In this document: piece after piece, positions 44,612 to 53,210 of the stretch | Position numbering within the stretch: position 1 is the first letter of the stretch | Layout: every line of letters begins with the position of its first letter | Source: Pseudolactococcus laudensis | Lineage (GTDB): Bacteria > Bacillota > Bacilli > Lactobacillales > Streptococcaceae | Direction of reading: 5' to 3' | Assembly: GCF_013449735.1 (NCBI RefSeq) | Contig: NZ_JACBNY010000001.1 | Span: 124,001-188,000, forward strand | Length of the DNA stretch: 64,000 nt | Program-made: the position numbers and the translations under genes | Notes under the pieces: generated by a model | What the model saw: only the letters and a program-made list of their open reading frames with translations | The model's database searches: none | Told to the model about the DNA's origin: nothing

Positions 44612-45973
44612 ATGGCGAAAGCAAAATCAAAATTCGTCTGCCAATCTTGTGGGTATCAGTCACCCAAATATCTGGGTCGCTGTCCTAATTGTGGCGCATG
44701 GAACTCTTTTGTCGAAGAAGTTGAGGCTAAAGAGGTCAAAAATGCGCGTGTGACCCTGACAGGGGAAAAAACACGACCTGTTAAACTAGGTGAAGTCGAG
44801 AGCTTGGATACACCACGCGTTTTGACAGATATGGGAGAATTTAATCGTGTACTTGGTGGCGGTGTCGTACCAGGTAGCCTGATTCTTATCGGTGGTGACC
44901 CGGGTATTGGAAAATCAACCATTCTTTTACAAGTTTCAGTGCAGTTGGCTAATATTGGGCGTGTCCTTTACGTTTCAGGCGAGGAATCAGCCCAACAAAT
45001 TAAAATGCGAGCAGAACGTTTGGGTGATTTGGATTCTGATTTTTACCTTTATGCAGAAAATAATATGCAGAACATCCGAACTGAAATTGAAAAATTACAG
45101 CCGGATTTTCTAGTTATTGACTCTATCCAAACCGTGATGAGCCCTGAAATCACAGGTGTACAAGGTTCGGTGAGTCAAGTACGAGAAGTGACTGCAGAGT
45201 TACTCCAAATCGCAAAAACCAATAATATCGCCACCTTTATCGTCGGTCATGTGACCAAGGAAGGTAGCCTTGCCGGTCCTAGAATGCTAGAGCATATGGT
45301 AGATACGGTGCTTTATTTTGAAGGGGAGCGCCAACATACCTTTCGGATCTTGCGGGCAGTGAAAAACCGGTTTGGTTCAACCAATGAAATCGGTATTTTT
45401 GAGATGCAATCTCAAGGACTCGTTGAAGTCACCAATCCAAGTGAAATCTTTTTGGAAGAACGTTTAGAAGGGGCGACAGGTTCAGCTATCGTCGTCTCTA
45501 TGGAAGGTACAAGACCGATTTTAGTTGAGATTCAGGCGCTCGTCACACCAACAATTTTTGGTAATGCCAGACGGACAACCTCGGGTCTTGACTTTAATCG
45601 CGTCAGCTTGATTATGGCAGTGCTTGAGAAACGCGCCAATCTCTTGCTCCAAAATCAAGATGCCTACCTCAAATCAGCAGGTGGTGTGAAACTTGATGAA
45701 CCAGCAATTGACTTAGCGATTGCAGTAGCTATCGCCTCAAGTTATAAAGAAAAACCGACTGCACCAGATGTCGCCTTTATCGGTGAAATCGGATTGACTG
45801 GGGAGATTCGTCGTGTCAATCGTATCGAGAGTCGAATTAATGAGGCAGCAAAATTAGGCTTTAAGAAACTATATGCCCCTAAAAATTCTTTAGCAGGTTT
45901 AGATATACCACCCTCAATAGAGGTAATTGGCGTCACAACTTTAGCGGAAGTTTTGCAGAAGGTATTCGCTTAA
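44612..45973 (+). CDS. radA: DNA repair protein RadA (Sms)
   Basis: A 453-residue branch-migration helicase. Zinc finger [18 protein letters not shown], RecA-like core with Walker [11 protein letters not shown], the RadA-specific KNRFG motif ([12 protein letters not shown]), and a C-terminal Lon-protease-like domain. The start at 44612 ([11 protein letters not shown]) lies one base after the dut stop; the frame opening at 44555 is inside dut and is rejected. It heads the conserved radA-yacL-ispD-ispF-gltX order. Confidence 0.95.
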   Translation: MAKAKSKFVCQSCGYQSPKYLGRCPNCGAWNSFVEEVEAKEVKNARVTLTGEKTRPVKLGEVESLDTPRVLTDMGEFNRVLGGGVVPGSLILIGGDPGIGKSTILLQVSVQLANIGRVLYVSGEESAQQIKMRAERLGDLDSDFYLYAENNMQNIRTEIEKLQPDFLVIDSIQTVMSPEITGVQGSVSQVREVTAELLQIAKTNNIATFIVGHVTKEGSLAGPRMLEHMVDTVLYFEGERQHTFRILRAVKNRFGSTNEIGIFEMQSQGLVEVTNPSEIFLEERLEGATGSAIVVSMEGTRPILVEIQALVTPTIFGNARRTTSGLDFNRVSLIMAVLEKRANLLLQNQDAYLKSAGGVKLDEPAIDLAIAVAIASSYKEKPTAPDVAFIGEIGLTGEIRRVNRIESRINEAAKLGFKKLYAPKNSLAGLDIPPSIEVIGVTTLAEVLQKVFA

Positions 45974-46005
45974 TCAAGGTATTTTTATGCTAATTATGAT
46001 AAAAT

Positions 46006-46040
46006 AAGGATGTGTACCTTTGGGTGACACATCTTTATTT
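46006..46040 (+). terminator. Terminator of dut-radA
   Basis: GATGTGT pairs with ACACATC around an 11-base loop, then TTTATTTTT. Confidence 0.6.
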
Positions 46041-46096
46041 TTCAAGTATGGTAGCGCAACCAATCTATCATACAATCGCACTTGAGTTTCGGCTCC

Positions 46097-46172
46097 TTGA
46101 GACTAGGAAAAAGATAAAAGTACGCAGACGCTGACGTGTCTTGACGTCTTTTCCTATTTTTCATAGTCTCAA
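46097..46172 (+). promoter_or_regulatory. Long structured leader upstream of yacL
   Basis: TTGAGACTA (46097-46105) pairs with TAGTCTCAA (46164-46172). Continuing inward, GGAAAA pairs with TTTTCC (46149-46154) with a 9-base one-sided internal loop, and the apical part holds GACGT-gtcttg-ACGTC. It ends 38 bases before the yacL start. An upstream segment (GTTTCGG...CTTGAG) could form an alternative pairing with the 5' arm. No known riboswitch class is recognised. Confidence 0.45.
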
Positions 46173-46209
46173 AACAGTCGCCTCAACATCTTGAAGGAGG
46201 AATGAATGT

Positions 46210-47283
46210 ATGAAGAGGATCATCATTCACGCCTTGATGGCTATTGTCGGCGCTACGCTTGGCGATACGTTTTTACCCGAATTTTGGGTACTCGTCCATC
46301 AAAGGCAATTTGAAAACAACGCAGTGGTCAATAGTTTAATTGGCGCAATTATTTTTCTGATTTTTTCTTTTATATTTATCAGACTACTGCTGAACTTTGT
46401 CGAAAAAATTGACCAAACGATTGCAACTATCAATATTCCTAAAATTACTTGGGGATTTATGGGGGGAGTGATTGGTCTTGTCATTGGCGCCATTGCAAGT
46501 ATCCCACTATGGATTTTGCGGACGCCGATTTTATCAACGATTATTCCGTTTTTATTGATGATGCTGACGATTTATGTTGGGTATAGCATTTCGTCAAAAC
46601 GTGAGGCTGATATTTTCAAATTTTTCAGTCGAAAAAAAGCAGCGGTGGCTGAAAAAGCAGAGAAACCCGAGAAGAGAGAAAAACGTAAAAATAAAAATTA
46701 CGCTAAACTGTTGGATACAAGTGTTCTGATTGACGGTCGGATTTTTGATATTTTGAAAACAGGCTTTTTGGACGGTGAAATTATCGTGCCTAACTTTGTT
46801 TTGTTAGAGTTGCAACTATTGTCTGACAGTAATGATAACTTAAAGCGTGCCAAAGGTCGTAGAGGACTTGATTTAGTCAATGACATGAAGGAAATTGCGA
46901 AAGTCACAGTAACGAGCAAGGACTATTCTGATATTCATGAAGTCGATACTAAGCTTTTACGTTATGCATCAGAAACTGGTGCAGCACTGGTTACCAATGA
47001 TTTCAATCTCAATAAAGTAGCTGAAATTCAAGGCGTGCAAGTTTTAAATATCAACGATTTAGCAAATGCGGTAAAACCGCAGCTTATTGTCGGTGATACG
47101 CTCGACATTCAAATTGTGAAAAAAGGGACGGAGCGTCGTCAAGGGATAGGTTATCTGCCAGATGGTACGATGATTGTTGTTGAAGAGACGGCTGATTTAA
47201 TTGATAAAACAGTTAAAATCGAGGTGACTAAGTCACTTCAAACATCAGCTGGTCGCATGATTTTTGGAGAATTGGCACGATGA
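46210..47283 (+). CDS. yacL: PIN/TRAM domain membrane protein (YacL family)
   Basis: A 357-residue protein. Four membrane helices occupy about residues 1-130, a Lys/Glu-rich linker follows, then a PIN nuclease-like domain (about 155-275, beginning KLLDTSVLIDGRIFDI with acidic residues at DTS and TND) and a C-terminal TRAM domain (KKGTERRQGIGYLPDGTM). Family function is not established; a membrane-tethered RNA-binding or nuclease role is assumed. GAAGGAGG lies 9 bases before the ATG at 46210. ispD overlaps its stop by 4 bases, as expected from the Bacillus gene order. Confidence 0.9.
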   Translation: MKRIIIHALMAIVGATLGDTFLPEFWVLVHQRQFENNAVVNSLIGAIIFLIFSFIFIRLLLNFVEKIDQTIATINIPKITWGFMGGVIGLVIGAIASIPLWILRTPILSTIIPFLLMMLTIYVGYSISSKREADIFKFFSRKKAAVAEKAEKPEKREKRKNKNYAKLLDTSVLIDGRIFDILKTGFLDGEIIVPNFVLLELQLLSDSNDNLKRAKGRRGLDLVNDMKEIAKVTVTSKDYSDIHEVDTKLLRYASETGAALVTNDFNLNKVAEIQGVQVLNINDLANAVKPQLIVGDTLDIQIVKKGTERRQGIGYLPDGTMIVVEETADLIDKTVKIEVTKSLQTSAGRMIFGELAR

Positions 47284-47960
47284 TTGGGCAGGTTCATAAA
47301 GCCTATAGTGCAGTGCTTTTAGCTGCGGGTTCAGGAAGTCGAATGGCTGCTGCTTGTAATAAGATTTTTTTGACCTTAGCAGATAAGGCGATTTTTCAAT
47401 ATGGGTTAGAGTTATTCTTGTCAGATTCAGATTGTAAGCAAGTGATTTTGGTTGGAAAAGCTGAAGAGAAATCTTATTTTACTGATTTTTTATCAGATAG
47501 GGTATGCTTTGTTGTTGGTGGCGCAGAACGCCAAGATTCGGTTAGACATGCGCTTGAAGAAGTTTCGGAGGATGCTGTTATGATTCATGATGGGGCGCGG
47601 CCATTTGTCACGCTATCTGAATTAGCAGCCTTAAAAGCCTATAATAATGCGATTTTGGCAGTGCCGGTAAAAGATACAATTAAGCAGGTCAATCATCAGG
47701 AGCAAATCAGTCAAACTGTACCACGTGAAAATCTCTGGGGGGCTCAGACACCACAATTTTTTGAGACCAGTCTCATCCAAAAAGTTCATCAGGATGCGCA
47801 TTCGAAAGCGTTTCTGGGAACTGACGATGCGAGTTTAGTTGAGGTCTTTTCTGATAAGCCTGTTACCATTGTCCCAGGCTCTTATGAAAATATCAAAATC
47901 ACGACGCCAGAAGATTTGATTTTTGGTCAAGCGATTTTGACACATCGGTCTGAGGCCTGA
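47280..47960 (+). CDS. ispD: 2-C-methyl-D-erythritol 4-phosphate cytidylyltransferase
   Basis: A 226-residue nucleotidyltransferase making CDP-methylerythritol in the MEP isoprenoid pathway. The N-terminal AAGSGSRMAAACNKIF loop binds CTP. Further motifs are DGARPFVT, PVKDTIKQV, RENLWGAQTPQFF, TDDASLVE and the C-terminal GSYENIKITTPEDL. TarI (ribitol-phosphate cytidylyltransferase) is a close relative, but the position in front of ispF and after yacL favours IspD. Coupled to yacL. Its occurrence is notable because lactococci are best known for the mevalonate pathway. Confidence 0.87.
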   Translation: MIGQVHKAYSAVLLAAGSGSRMAAACNKIFLTLADKAIFQYGLELFLSDSDCKQVILVGKAEEKSYFTDFLSDRVCFVVGGAERQDSVRHALEEVSEDAVMIHDGARPFVTLSELAALKAYNNAILAVPVKDTIKQVNHQEQISQTVPRENLWGAQTPQFFETSLIQKVHQDAHSKAFLGTDDASLVEVFSDKPVTIVPGSYENIKITTPEDLIFGQAILTHRSEA

Positions 47961-48007
47961 GGTAATGTTATAACTTTTTTGATAGACTAGCTTTATATTG
48001 AAAGGAT

Positions 48008-48592
48008 ATGTCTTTGAGAAGAATAGAAAAACAAGTATCTTTTATAGGCGAAATCGAGAAATTAAAAGCAGTGACACGCTTTAATAGAACGCTAGACAAG
48101 CGTTTTGAAAATAGTGCGGAACATTCTTGGCAAGTTGCAATTGTTGCAACGCTATTAAAAGAGTATTATCCGAGTGAGCTCAACATGGAAAAAGTAATGA
48201 CAATGTTATTACTTCATGATTTGGGAGAAATCTATGCAGGAGATACCTGGGTTTTTGATGATTCAGGCAAGGCAACTTCCCAAGAAAGAGAATTAGCGTC
48301 GATTAAGACTAGTTTTGGTAAACTACCTCAGGACCAATCAAAAGATTTACAAGCTTTATGGCAAGAGTTTGAACATGGTAACAGTAATGAATCAAGATAT
48401 GCAAGAGCTATAGACGCCATAACGCCACTCATTAATCATTTGGTTGTATCAGAAAATAATTATAATCCTGATAACATCACATCAGAGATGGTCTTGAAAA
48501 AGAAATCTTTTATTCAGCAAGACTCTGAGAAACTCTGGCAGCTTGTTGAAGAGCTTATCGATGAAAGTGTTGAAAAAGGCTTATATTTGTAG
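48008..48592 (+). CDS. HD-domain phosphohydrolase (YfbR/HDDC2-like)
   Basis: A 194-residue metal-dependent phosphohydrolase. The N-terminal His in SAEHSWQVA, LLLHDLGEIYAGD with the HD pair, and a distal Asp in RAIDAI form the metal-binding set of HD proteins related to 5'-deoxynucleotidases. The ATG at 48008 is only 1-2 bases after AAAGGA, so TTG 48014 may be the true start. It interrupts the usual ispD-ispF adjacency. Confidence 0.82.
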   Translation: MSLRRIEKQVSFIGEIEKLKAVTRFNRTLDKRFENSAEHSWQVAIVATLLKEYYPSELNMEKVMTMLLLHDLGEIYAGDTWVFDDSGKATSQERELASIKTSFGKLPQDQSKDLQALWQEFEHGNSNESRYARAIDAITPLINHLVVSENNYNPDNITSEMVLKKKSFIQQDSEKLWQLVEELIDESVEKGLYL

Positions 48593-48649
48593 CGAAAATG
48601 TACCTTTAAATTTTTGATAAACAACAATCAAAAGAATGGAGTGGAGATT

Positions 48650-49411
48650 ATGGCTGATAACAAAATGAAGTACACGATTGACAGCAATATGCAGTTTCCG
48701 ATGATTGAAATTGCACTGGAAACAGGAGAGTTTGCCTACATTCAGCGTGGCAGTATGATTTATCATAATGCCGCAGTAACGCTAACGTCTGAGTTGAATG
48801 CAAAAGGAAGTGGTATTGGTAAGCTGTTTAAAGCAGCGGGTCGTGCTATGACATCAGGTGAAAGTGTATTTATCACCAAAGCAGTGTCAAATAACGATAA
48901 CGGTATCATCGCACTAGCCCCTTCAACGCCTGGTCAAGTTATGCCCTTAGACCTCGGTAGCAAACAATATCGTCTAAACGACGGCGCCTTTCTGGCGCTT
49001 GACGGTAGTGCTCAGTACACCATGGAACGGCAAAGTGTTGGAAAAGCCTTTTTCGGCGGACAAGGTGGGCTATTCGTTATGACGACAAATGGCATTGGCA
49101 CATTACTTGTAAATGCCTTTGGTAGCATTAAAAAAATCGAACTCCAAAGTCAAGAAATCACAATTGATAATGCACATGTCGTCGCTTGGTCAGACACATT
49201 GGACTACAATATTCACCTGGAAAATGGTTTCGTGCAATCCATAGGCACTGGTGAAGGTATCGTCAACACCTTCCGTGGCACCGGCGAAATCTACGTGCAA
49301 AGCCTTAACATTGAAACCTTTGCCAACATCATGAAAAACTACATCATAACAGACGGCCACTCAGGCTCATCTGGCAACCCACTAGGAGGATTATTTGATG
49401 CCCTCACTTAA
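48650..49411 (+). CDS. AIM24/TIGR00266 family protein
   Basis: A 253-residue beta-rich protein of the AIM24 family (VEIALETGEFAYIQRGSMIY-type start, then GTLLVNAFGSI and GFVQSIGTGEG). The family is widespread and its bacterial function is unknown. The ATG at 48650 (MADNKMKYTI) has GGAG 8 bases upstream; the earlier in-frame TTG at 48614 is rejected. Its last codons overlap the ispF start, so it is part of the same operon. Confidence 0.85.
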   Translation: MADNKMKYTIDSNMQFPMIEIALETGEFAYIQRGSMIYHNAAVTLTSELNAKGSGIGKLFKAAGRAMTSGESVFITKAVSNNDNGIIALAPSTPGQVMPLDLGSKQYRLNDGAFLALDGSAQYTMERQSVGKAFFGGQGGLFVMTTNGIGTLLVNAFGSIKKIELQSQEITIDNAHVVAWSDTLDYNIHLENGFVQSIGTGEGIVNTFRGTGEIYVQSLNIETFANIMKNYIITDGHSGSSGNPLGGLFDALT

Positions 49412-49880
49412 AATCGGCCACGGTTATGACGTGCATCAGTTGGTAAATGGTCGTCAGTTGATTATCGGAGGTGTGAACATTCCGCATGAGACAGGACTTT
49501 TAGGCCATTCAGATGCAGATGTGCTTTTACACGCGATCACGGATGCTATCATTGGGGCATTGGGTATGGGGGACATTGGTCATGCCTTTCCGGATACTAA
49601 TCCAGAAACGGAAGGCATCGCCTCAACACAAATCTTAGCTGATATTTATCAAAAAATGATTGAAAAAGGCTATGAGATTGGCAATATTGATGCCACGATT
49701 TTGGCTGAGGCACCTAAAATGGCACCACATCTACAACAAATGAAACAAAATATCGCCAGAATTTTACAGACAGATATTGCCAACATCAATATCAAAGCGA
49801 CAACAACTGAAAAATTAGGTTTTGTCGGTCGTCGTGAAGGCATGGCTTGTGAAGCGGTCGTCTTGATTAGTCAAGTTTAA
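49398..49880 (+). CDS. ispF: 2-C-methyl-D-erythritol 2,4-cyclodiphosphate synthase
   Basis: A 160-residue trimeric enzyme of the MEP pathway, forming the cyclic diphosphate with release of CMP. Metal ligands are visible in GHGYDVHQL (Asp and His) and LGHSDADVLLHAITDA (His). Further motifs are DIGHAFPD and the C-terminal KATTTEKLGFVGR with the substrate-binding Thr. The ATG at 49398 has AGGAGG 8 bases before it; translation overlaps the AIM24 gene by 14 bases. With ispD it gives two of the seven MEP steps. Confidence 0.93.
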   Translation: MPSLKIGHGYDVHQLVNGRQLIIGGVNIPHETGLLGHSDADVLLHAITDAIIGALGMGDIGHAFPDTNPETEGIASTQILADIYQKMIEKGYEIGNIDATILAEAPKMAPHLQQMKQNIARILQTDIANINIKATTTEKLGFVGRREGMACEAVVLISQV

Positions 49881-49896
49881 AGTCAGGAGAAATACC

Positions 49897-50054
49897 CTGA
49901 AGAAAAAAATAATAATTCAGGCATAGAGACCGGTCTCGCTTTGGGCGTTAGTTTAGGCTTGATTTTTAAAAATTTAGCTCTAGGTATTTGTCTTGGTGTA
50001 TTATTTGGTAGTCTGTATGACCATGACCAGCACAAGAAAGATAAAGAAGATTAA
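49897..50054 (+). pseudogene. Small glycine-rich membrane protein, decayed
   Basis: The last 45 or so codons read as a small membrane protein with a Gly/Leu helix (GLALGVSLGLIF, then LALGICLGVLFGSLY) and a charged tail DHDQHKKDKED. No start codon is available in that frame. AGGAGA is followed at the right distance by CTG AAG AAA..., in a frame that would continue correctly only with one more A in the 7-A run. The likely history is ATG to CTG plus loss of one A. Slippage at the A-run could rescue some product, so death is probable but not proven. Confidence 0.5.
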
Positions 50055-50083
50055 AGCGCAGCAAGAAAGTTAGCGCTTTTTTT
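50053..50083 (+). terminator. Terminator of the yacL-ispDF operon
   Basis: AAAGCGC pairs with GCGCTTT around a 12-base loop, followed by TTTT. Confidence 0.7.
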
Positions 50084-50123
50084 GATATTTTGGTAAAATA
50101 GGAATGACGATTGAAACAAAAGT

Positions 50124-50147
50124 TTATAAACCAATCTTGGTTTATAA
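50124..50147 (+). promoter_or_regulatory. Leader hairpin of gltX
   Basis: TTATAAACC pairs with GGTTTATAA around AATCTT, 20 bases before the gltX start. No T-run; possibly an mRNA-stability or translation element. Confidence 0.4.
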
Positions 50148-50167
50148 GTTAGATTAAGGACGTAAAA

Positions 50168-51616
50168 ATGACAAACAAAATTCGTGTGCGTTATGCACCA
50201 TCACCTACTGGCTTATTACACATCGGAAATGCTCGGACTGCACTTTTTAACTATCTGTATGCCCGTCATCATGGTGGAGATTTTATCATCCGTATCGAAG
50301 ATACAGACCGTAAACGCCATGTTGAAGATGGCGAGCGTTCACAGCTAGATAACTTGCGTTGGCTTGGTATTGATTGGGATGAATCACCTGAAACACATGA
50401 GAACTACCGCCAATCTGAACGCTTGTCACTTTATCAAACTTATATCGATGAGTTACTCGCATCAGGTAAGGCTTATAAATCTTATAAGACAGAAGAAGAA
50501 ATTGCAGCTGACCGTGAAGCACAAGAAGCAAAAGGTCTTCCACCAGTATATATCAGCGAATATGCTGGTCTATCTGAGTCTGAGATTGCAGACTATGTGG
50601 CACAGCGTGAGGCTGAGGGTATCGTGCCAACTGTTCGAATTAGAGTGCCAGAAGGCTCTATCTACAAGTGGCATGATATCGTTAAAGGCGATATTGAATT
50701 CGAAGGTAAAAATATCGGTGGTGATTGGGTCATTCAAAAACGTGATGGCTATCCAACTTATAACTTTGCTGTTGTTGTTGACGATCATGATATGCAAATT
50801 TCTCATGTCATTCGTGGCGACGACCATATTGCAAACACGCCTAAACAATTAATGATTTATGAAGCCCTTGGCTGGGATGCTCCTGAGTTTGGTCACATGA
50901 CTCTGATTATCAACTCTGAGACTGGTAAAAAATTATCAAAACGTGATACTAATACCTTACAATTTATAGAGGACTATCGTAAAAAAGGTTATTTACCAGA
51001 AGCTGTTTTCAACTTTATCGCTTTGTTGGGCTGGAATCCTGGTGGCGAAGAGGAAATCTTCTCTCAAACTCAATTAATTGACTTGTTCGATGAAAATCGT
51101 TTGTCTAAATCACCCGCAGCATTTGACCAAAAGAAACTAGACTGGTTAGATAATGATTACATCAAACATGCTGATTTGGATAAGATTTTTGACATGGCGA
51201 AACCATTCTTGGAAGCTGCTGGTCGTTTGGATGACAAGTCTAAACATTTGGTTGAGCTTTATCAACCCCAGTTAAAATCAGTAGATGAAATCGTGCCTTT
51301 AACGGATCTCTTTTATGCTGAGTTTCCATCACTTTCCGATGCTGCAAAAGAAGTACTAGAAACTGAGACTGCACCTATTGTCATCAAAGCCTTTAAAGAA
51401 AAACTTGAAGGTTTGGCGGATGCGGATTATGTTAAAGACAACATTTTCCCGCTGATCAAGGAAGTGCAAAAAGAAACAGGTATCAAAGGGAAAAATCTTT
51501 TCATGCCGATTCGAATCGCTGTTTCTGGCGAGATGCATGGTCCTGAGCTGCCTGATACGATTTATCTTCTAGGCAAGGAAAAAGCTGTCAATCACTTGGC
51601 GCAGTTTGTGAAATGA
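50168..51616 (+). CDS. gltX: Glutamate--tRNA ligase
   Basis: A 482-residue class I synthetase. The HIGH motif is [17 protein letters not shown] and the KMSKS-like motif is [10 protein letters not shown]. The anticodon-binding domain occupies the last 150 residues. In bacteria lacking GlnRS it also charges tRNA-Gln for later amidation. It lies after ispF as in Bacillus, and AAGGAC precedes the ATG. Confidence 0.95.
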   Translation: MTNKIRVRYAPSPTGLLHIGNARTALFNYLYARHHGGDFIIRIEDTDRKRHVEDGERSQLDNLRWLGIDWDESPETHENYRQSERLSLYQTYIDELLASGKAYKSYKTEEEIAADREAQEAKGLPPVYISEYAGLSESEIADYVAQREAEGIVPTVRIRVPEGSIYKWHDIVKGDIEFEGKNIGGDWVIQKRDGYPTYNFAVVVDDHDMQISHVIRGDDHIANTPKQLMIYEALGWDAPEFGHMTLIINSETGKKLSKRDTNTLQFIEDYRKKGYLPEAVFNFIALLGWNPGGEEEIFSQTQLIDLFDENRLSKSPAAFDQKKLDWLDNDYIKHADLDKIFDMAKPFLEAAGRLDDKSKHLVELYQPQLKSVDEIVPLTDLFYAEFPSLSDAAKEVLETETAPIVIKAFKEKLEGLADADYVKDNIFPLIKEVQKETGIKGKNLFMPIRIAVSGEMHGPELPDTIYLLGKEKAVNHLAQFVK

Positions 51617-51619
51617 AAA

Positions 51620-51648
51620 AAAATGACCTCACTGTTGAGGTCATTTTT
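51620..51648. terminator. Terminator between gltX and traX-like gene
   Basis: AAAATGACCTCA pairs with TGAGGTCATTTT around CTGT; usable by both converging genes. Confidence 0.82.
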
Positions 51649-51655
51649 GAATGCT

Positions 51656-52375
51656 TTAGAAAAAGCTTATCCGAATGATGGCTAAGATTAAGAGGTGGGC
51701 TGGATAAAAGGCGTAGAAAAAGTATTTCATTGGTTTACCTCGTTCACCGTTATAATGATAGAGCAAGGGAATTGTTGCACCACAACCAATCACCACATAA
51801 AGTATTTCGGGTAACAGTGTTATAAGTGTCTGACTTGTATCCATATTTAAGGTGGCAAAGATATCCAAACCAGTTAAGATAATAGGAAACAAAATTGGAA
51901 TAATGAGTCGTTTAAGTGGGTCTTTAATAGCGTGGTAGCATAAAATCATAGGAATACCCATGAGCATCCAGTCACAAATAGATGAAAGTAAGACAAAGCC
52001 AGCAAAGGTAAACCAATAACCGATGCGATTTGTCATATTATCATATAAATAGAAGGTGATGAGTCCTAAAAATAGCGTAAATAGTACGTCTAAAATTGGC
52101 ACTTGAAAAGCCAGCATATAAGGTATGAGTGCTACAAAAGCAAAAATTAAAAGTCGTTGCCCATATTTTGGGACACTACGTGTATGCTGGTAGCCTTCAA
52201 CTAGCAAAAAAGCCATAATTGGAAAAGTTAAGCCACCAGGCGTCATGAGTAGCACACGTGCAGTAAGAGATAAATGATTTTCAAATGTACCGCCGATATG
52301 GTCGAGTGTCATCGCGATAATGGCAATTATTTTGAGGGTATAGGCATCAATACTCAGTTTAGGGTTTATTTTCAA
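51656..52375 (-). CDS. TraX-like membrane protein
   Basis: A 239-residue polytopic protein with about seven to eight helices. The N-terminal LKIIAIIAMTLDHIGGTF and the following GGLTFPIMAFLLVEGYQHT match the TraX family, named after the F-plasmid pilin N-acetyltransferase. In Firmicutes, chromosomal TraX homologues have no defined role and there is no conjugation gene nearby, so pilin acetylation should not be assumed. Monocistronic. Confidence 0.82.
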   Translation of the reverse strand: MKINPKLSIDAYTLKIIAIIAMTLDHIGGTFENHLSLTARVLLMTPGGLTFPIMAFLLVEGYQHTRSVPKYGQRLLIFAFVALIPYMLAFQVPILDVLFTLFLGLITFYLYDNMTNRIGYWFTFAGFVLLSSICDWMLMGIPMILCYHAIKDPLKRLIIPILFPIILTGLDIFATLNMDTSQTLITLLPEILYVVIGCGATIPLLYHYNGERGKPMKYFFYAFYPAHLLILAIIRISFF

Positions 52376-52435
52376 TGGTATCTCCTAAAAAATATTTTAA
52401 ATACAGTATAGCATAATTGACAGAATATTCCGTAA

Positions 52436-52471
52436 AAAACACCAAGTAATTTGAATAAGTTACTTGATGTT
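52436..52471 (-). terminator. Terminator of the pepX-GATase operon
   Basis: On the minus strand ACATCAAGTAAC pairs with TTACTTGGTGT around TTATTCAAA, followed by TTTTT, 17 bases after the GATase stop. Confidence 0.75.
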
Positions 52472-52487
52472 TTTGAAATATTTAGAT

Positions 52488-53210
52488 TCAAAGTTGATTA
52501 ACAAAGAAATCAAAAATGGTGCGTTCGTCAGATATTGTGTCCCAAGTTCCTTCTGGATGCCATTGGACACCTAGTAAACGTTTGGCTTTGTTTTCGACAG
52601 CCTCGATAACGCCGTCACTAGCCGTGACAATCGTTGTCAAATCATCAGCCAACCGGTCAATCATCTGATGATGATAAGAGTTGACATGATAGGTTTCAGG
52701 TAGAAAATTAAGGCTTGATGTTGGAGCAACATTAACGAAATGTGTCGTAAATTGTGATTTAGTTGGGGCTTGCATATGTTTCAGGGTTGCAACTTCAGGA
52801 TTTCGATAAAGGCTGACATCCTGATACAAAGTACCTCCAAGTGCGACGTTAAGCAACTGATGACCACGGCAAACACCAAGCAAGGCTTTTTCTTGCTTAA
52901 TGACTTCATGGATAGCCGCAATCTCAAAACGGTCACGCTCAGGATTGATATTGCCAAGCAAAGGATGCGGGTCTTGACCATAAAACAGCGGCGCAACATC
53001 TTCACCACCTGTTAGCAAGACTTTATCCACCAGTTTGATATAGTCAGCGAGCTTATCCAGATCACGGTCAATCGGAATCATAATCACAGTTGCCCCGACG
53101 CTTTGCAAGGCGTCGATAAAAGCAGTTCGTGTATAAGTTACAGGAAATTGATGAAAAGGCAGCTCAGGTGTACTTAAATATTGAGAGCCTAGAATACCGA
53201 TAGTGGTCAT
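52488..53210 (-). CDS. Gamma-glutamyl-gamma-aminobutyrate hydrolase family protein (peptidase C26)
   Basis: A 240-residue class I glutamine-amidotransferase-like hydrolase. The nucleophile is in GVCRGHQLLN, and the catalytic His and Glu are in VQWHPEGTW. The substrate-side motif GGEDVAPLFYG is typical of the PuuD group, which cleaves gamma-glutamyl bonds. Its start overlaps the pepX stop (ATGA), linking a gamma-glutamyl hydrolase to a proline-specific peptidase, so peptide or gamma-glutamyl-peptide catabolism is a reasonable inference. Confidence 0.88.
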   Translation of the reverse strand: MTTIGILGSQYLSTPELPFHQFPVTYTRTAFIDALQSVGATVIMIPIDRDLDKLADYIKLVDKVLLTGGEDVAPLFYGQDPHPLLGNINPERDRFEIAAIHEVIKQEKALLGVCRGHQLLNVALGGTLYQDVSLYRNPEVATLKHMQAPTKSQFTTHFVNVAPTSSLNFLPETYHVNSYHHQMIDRLADDLTTIVTASDGVIEAVENKAKRLLGVQWHPEGTWDTISDERTIFDFFVNQL

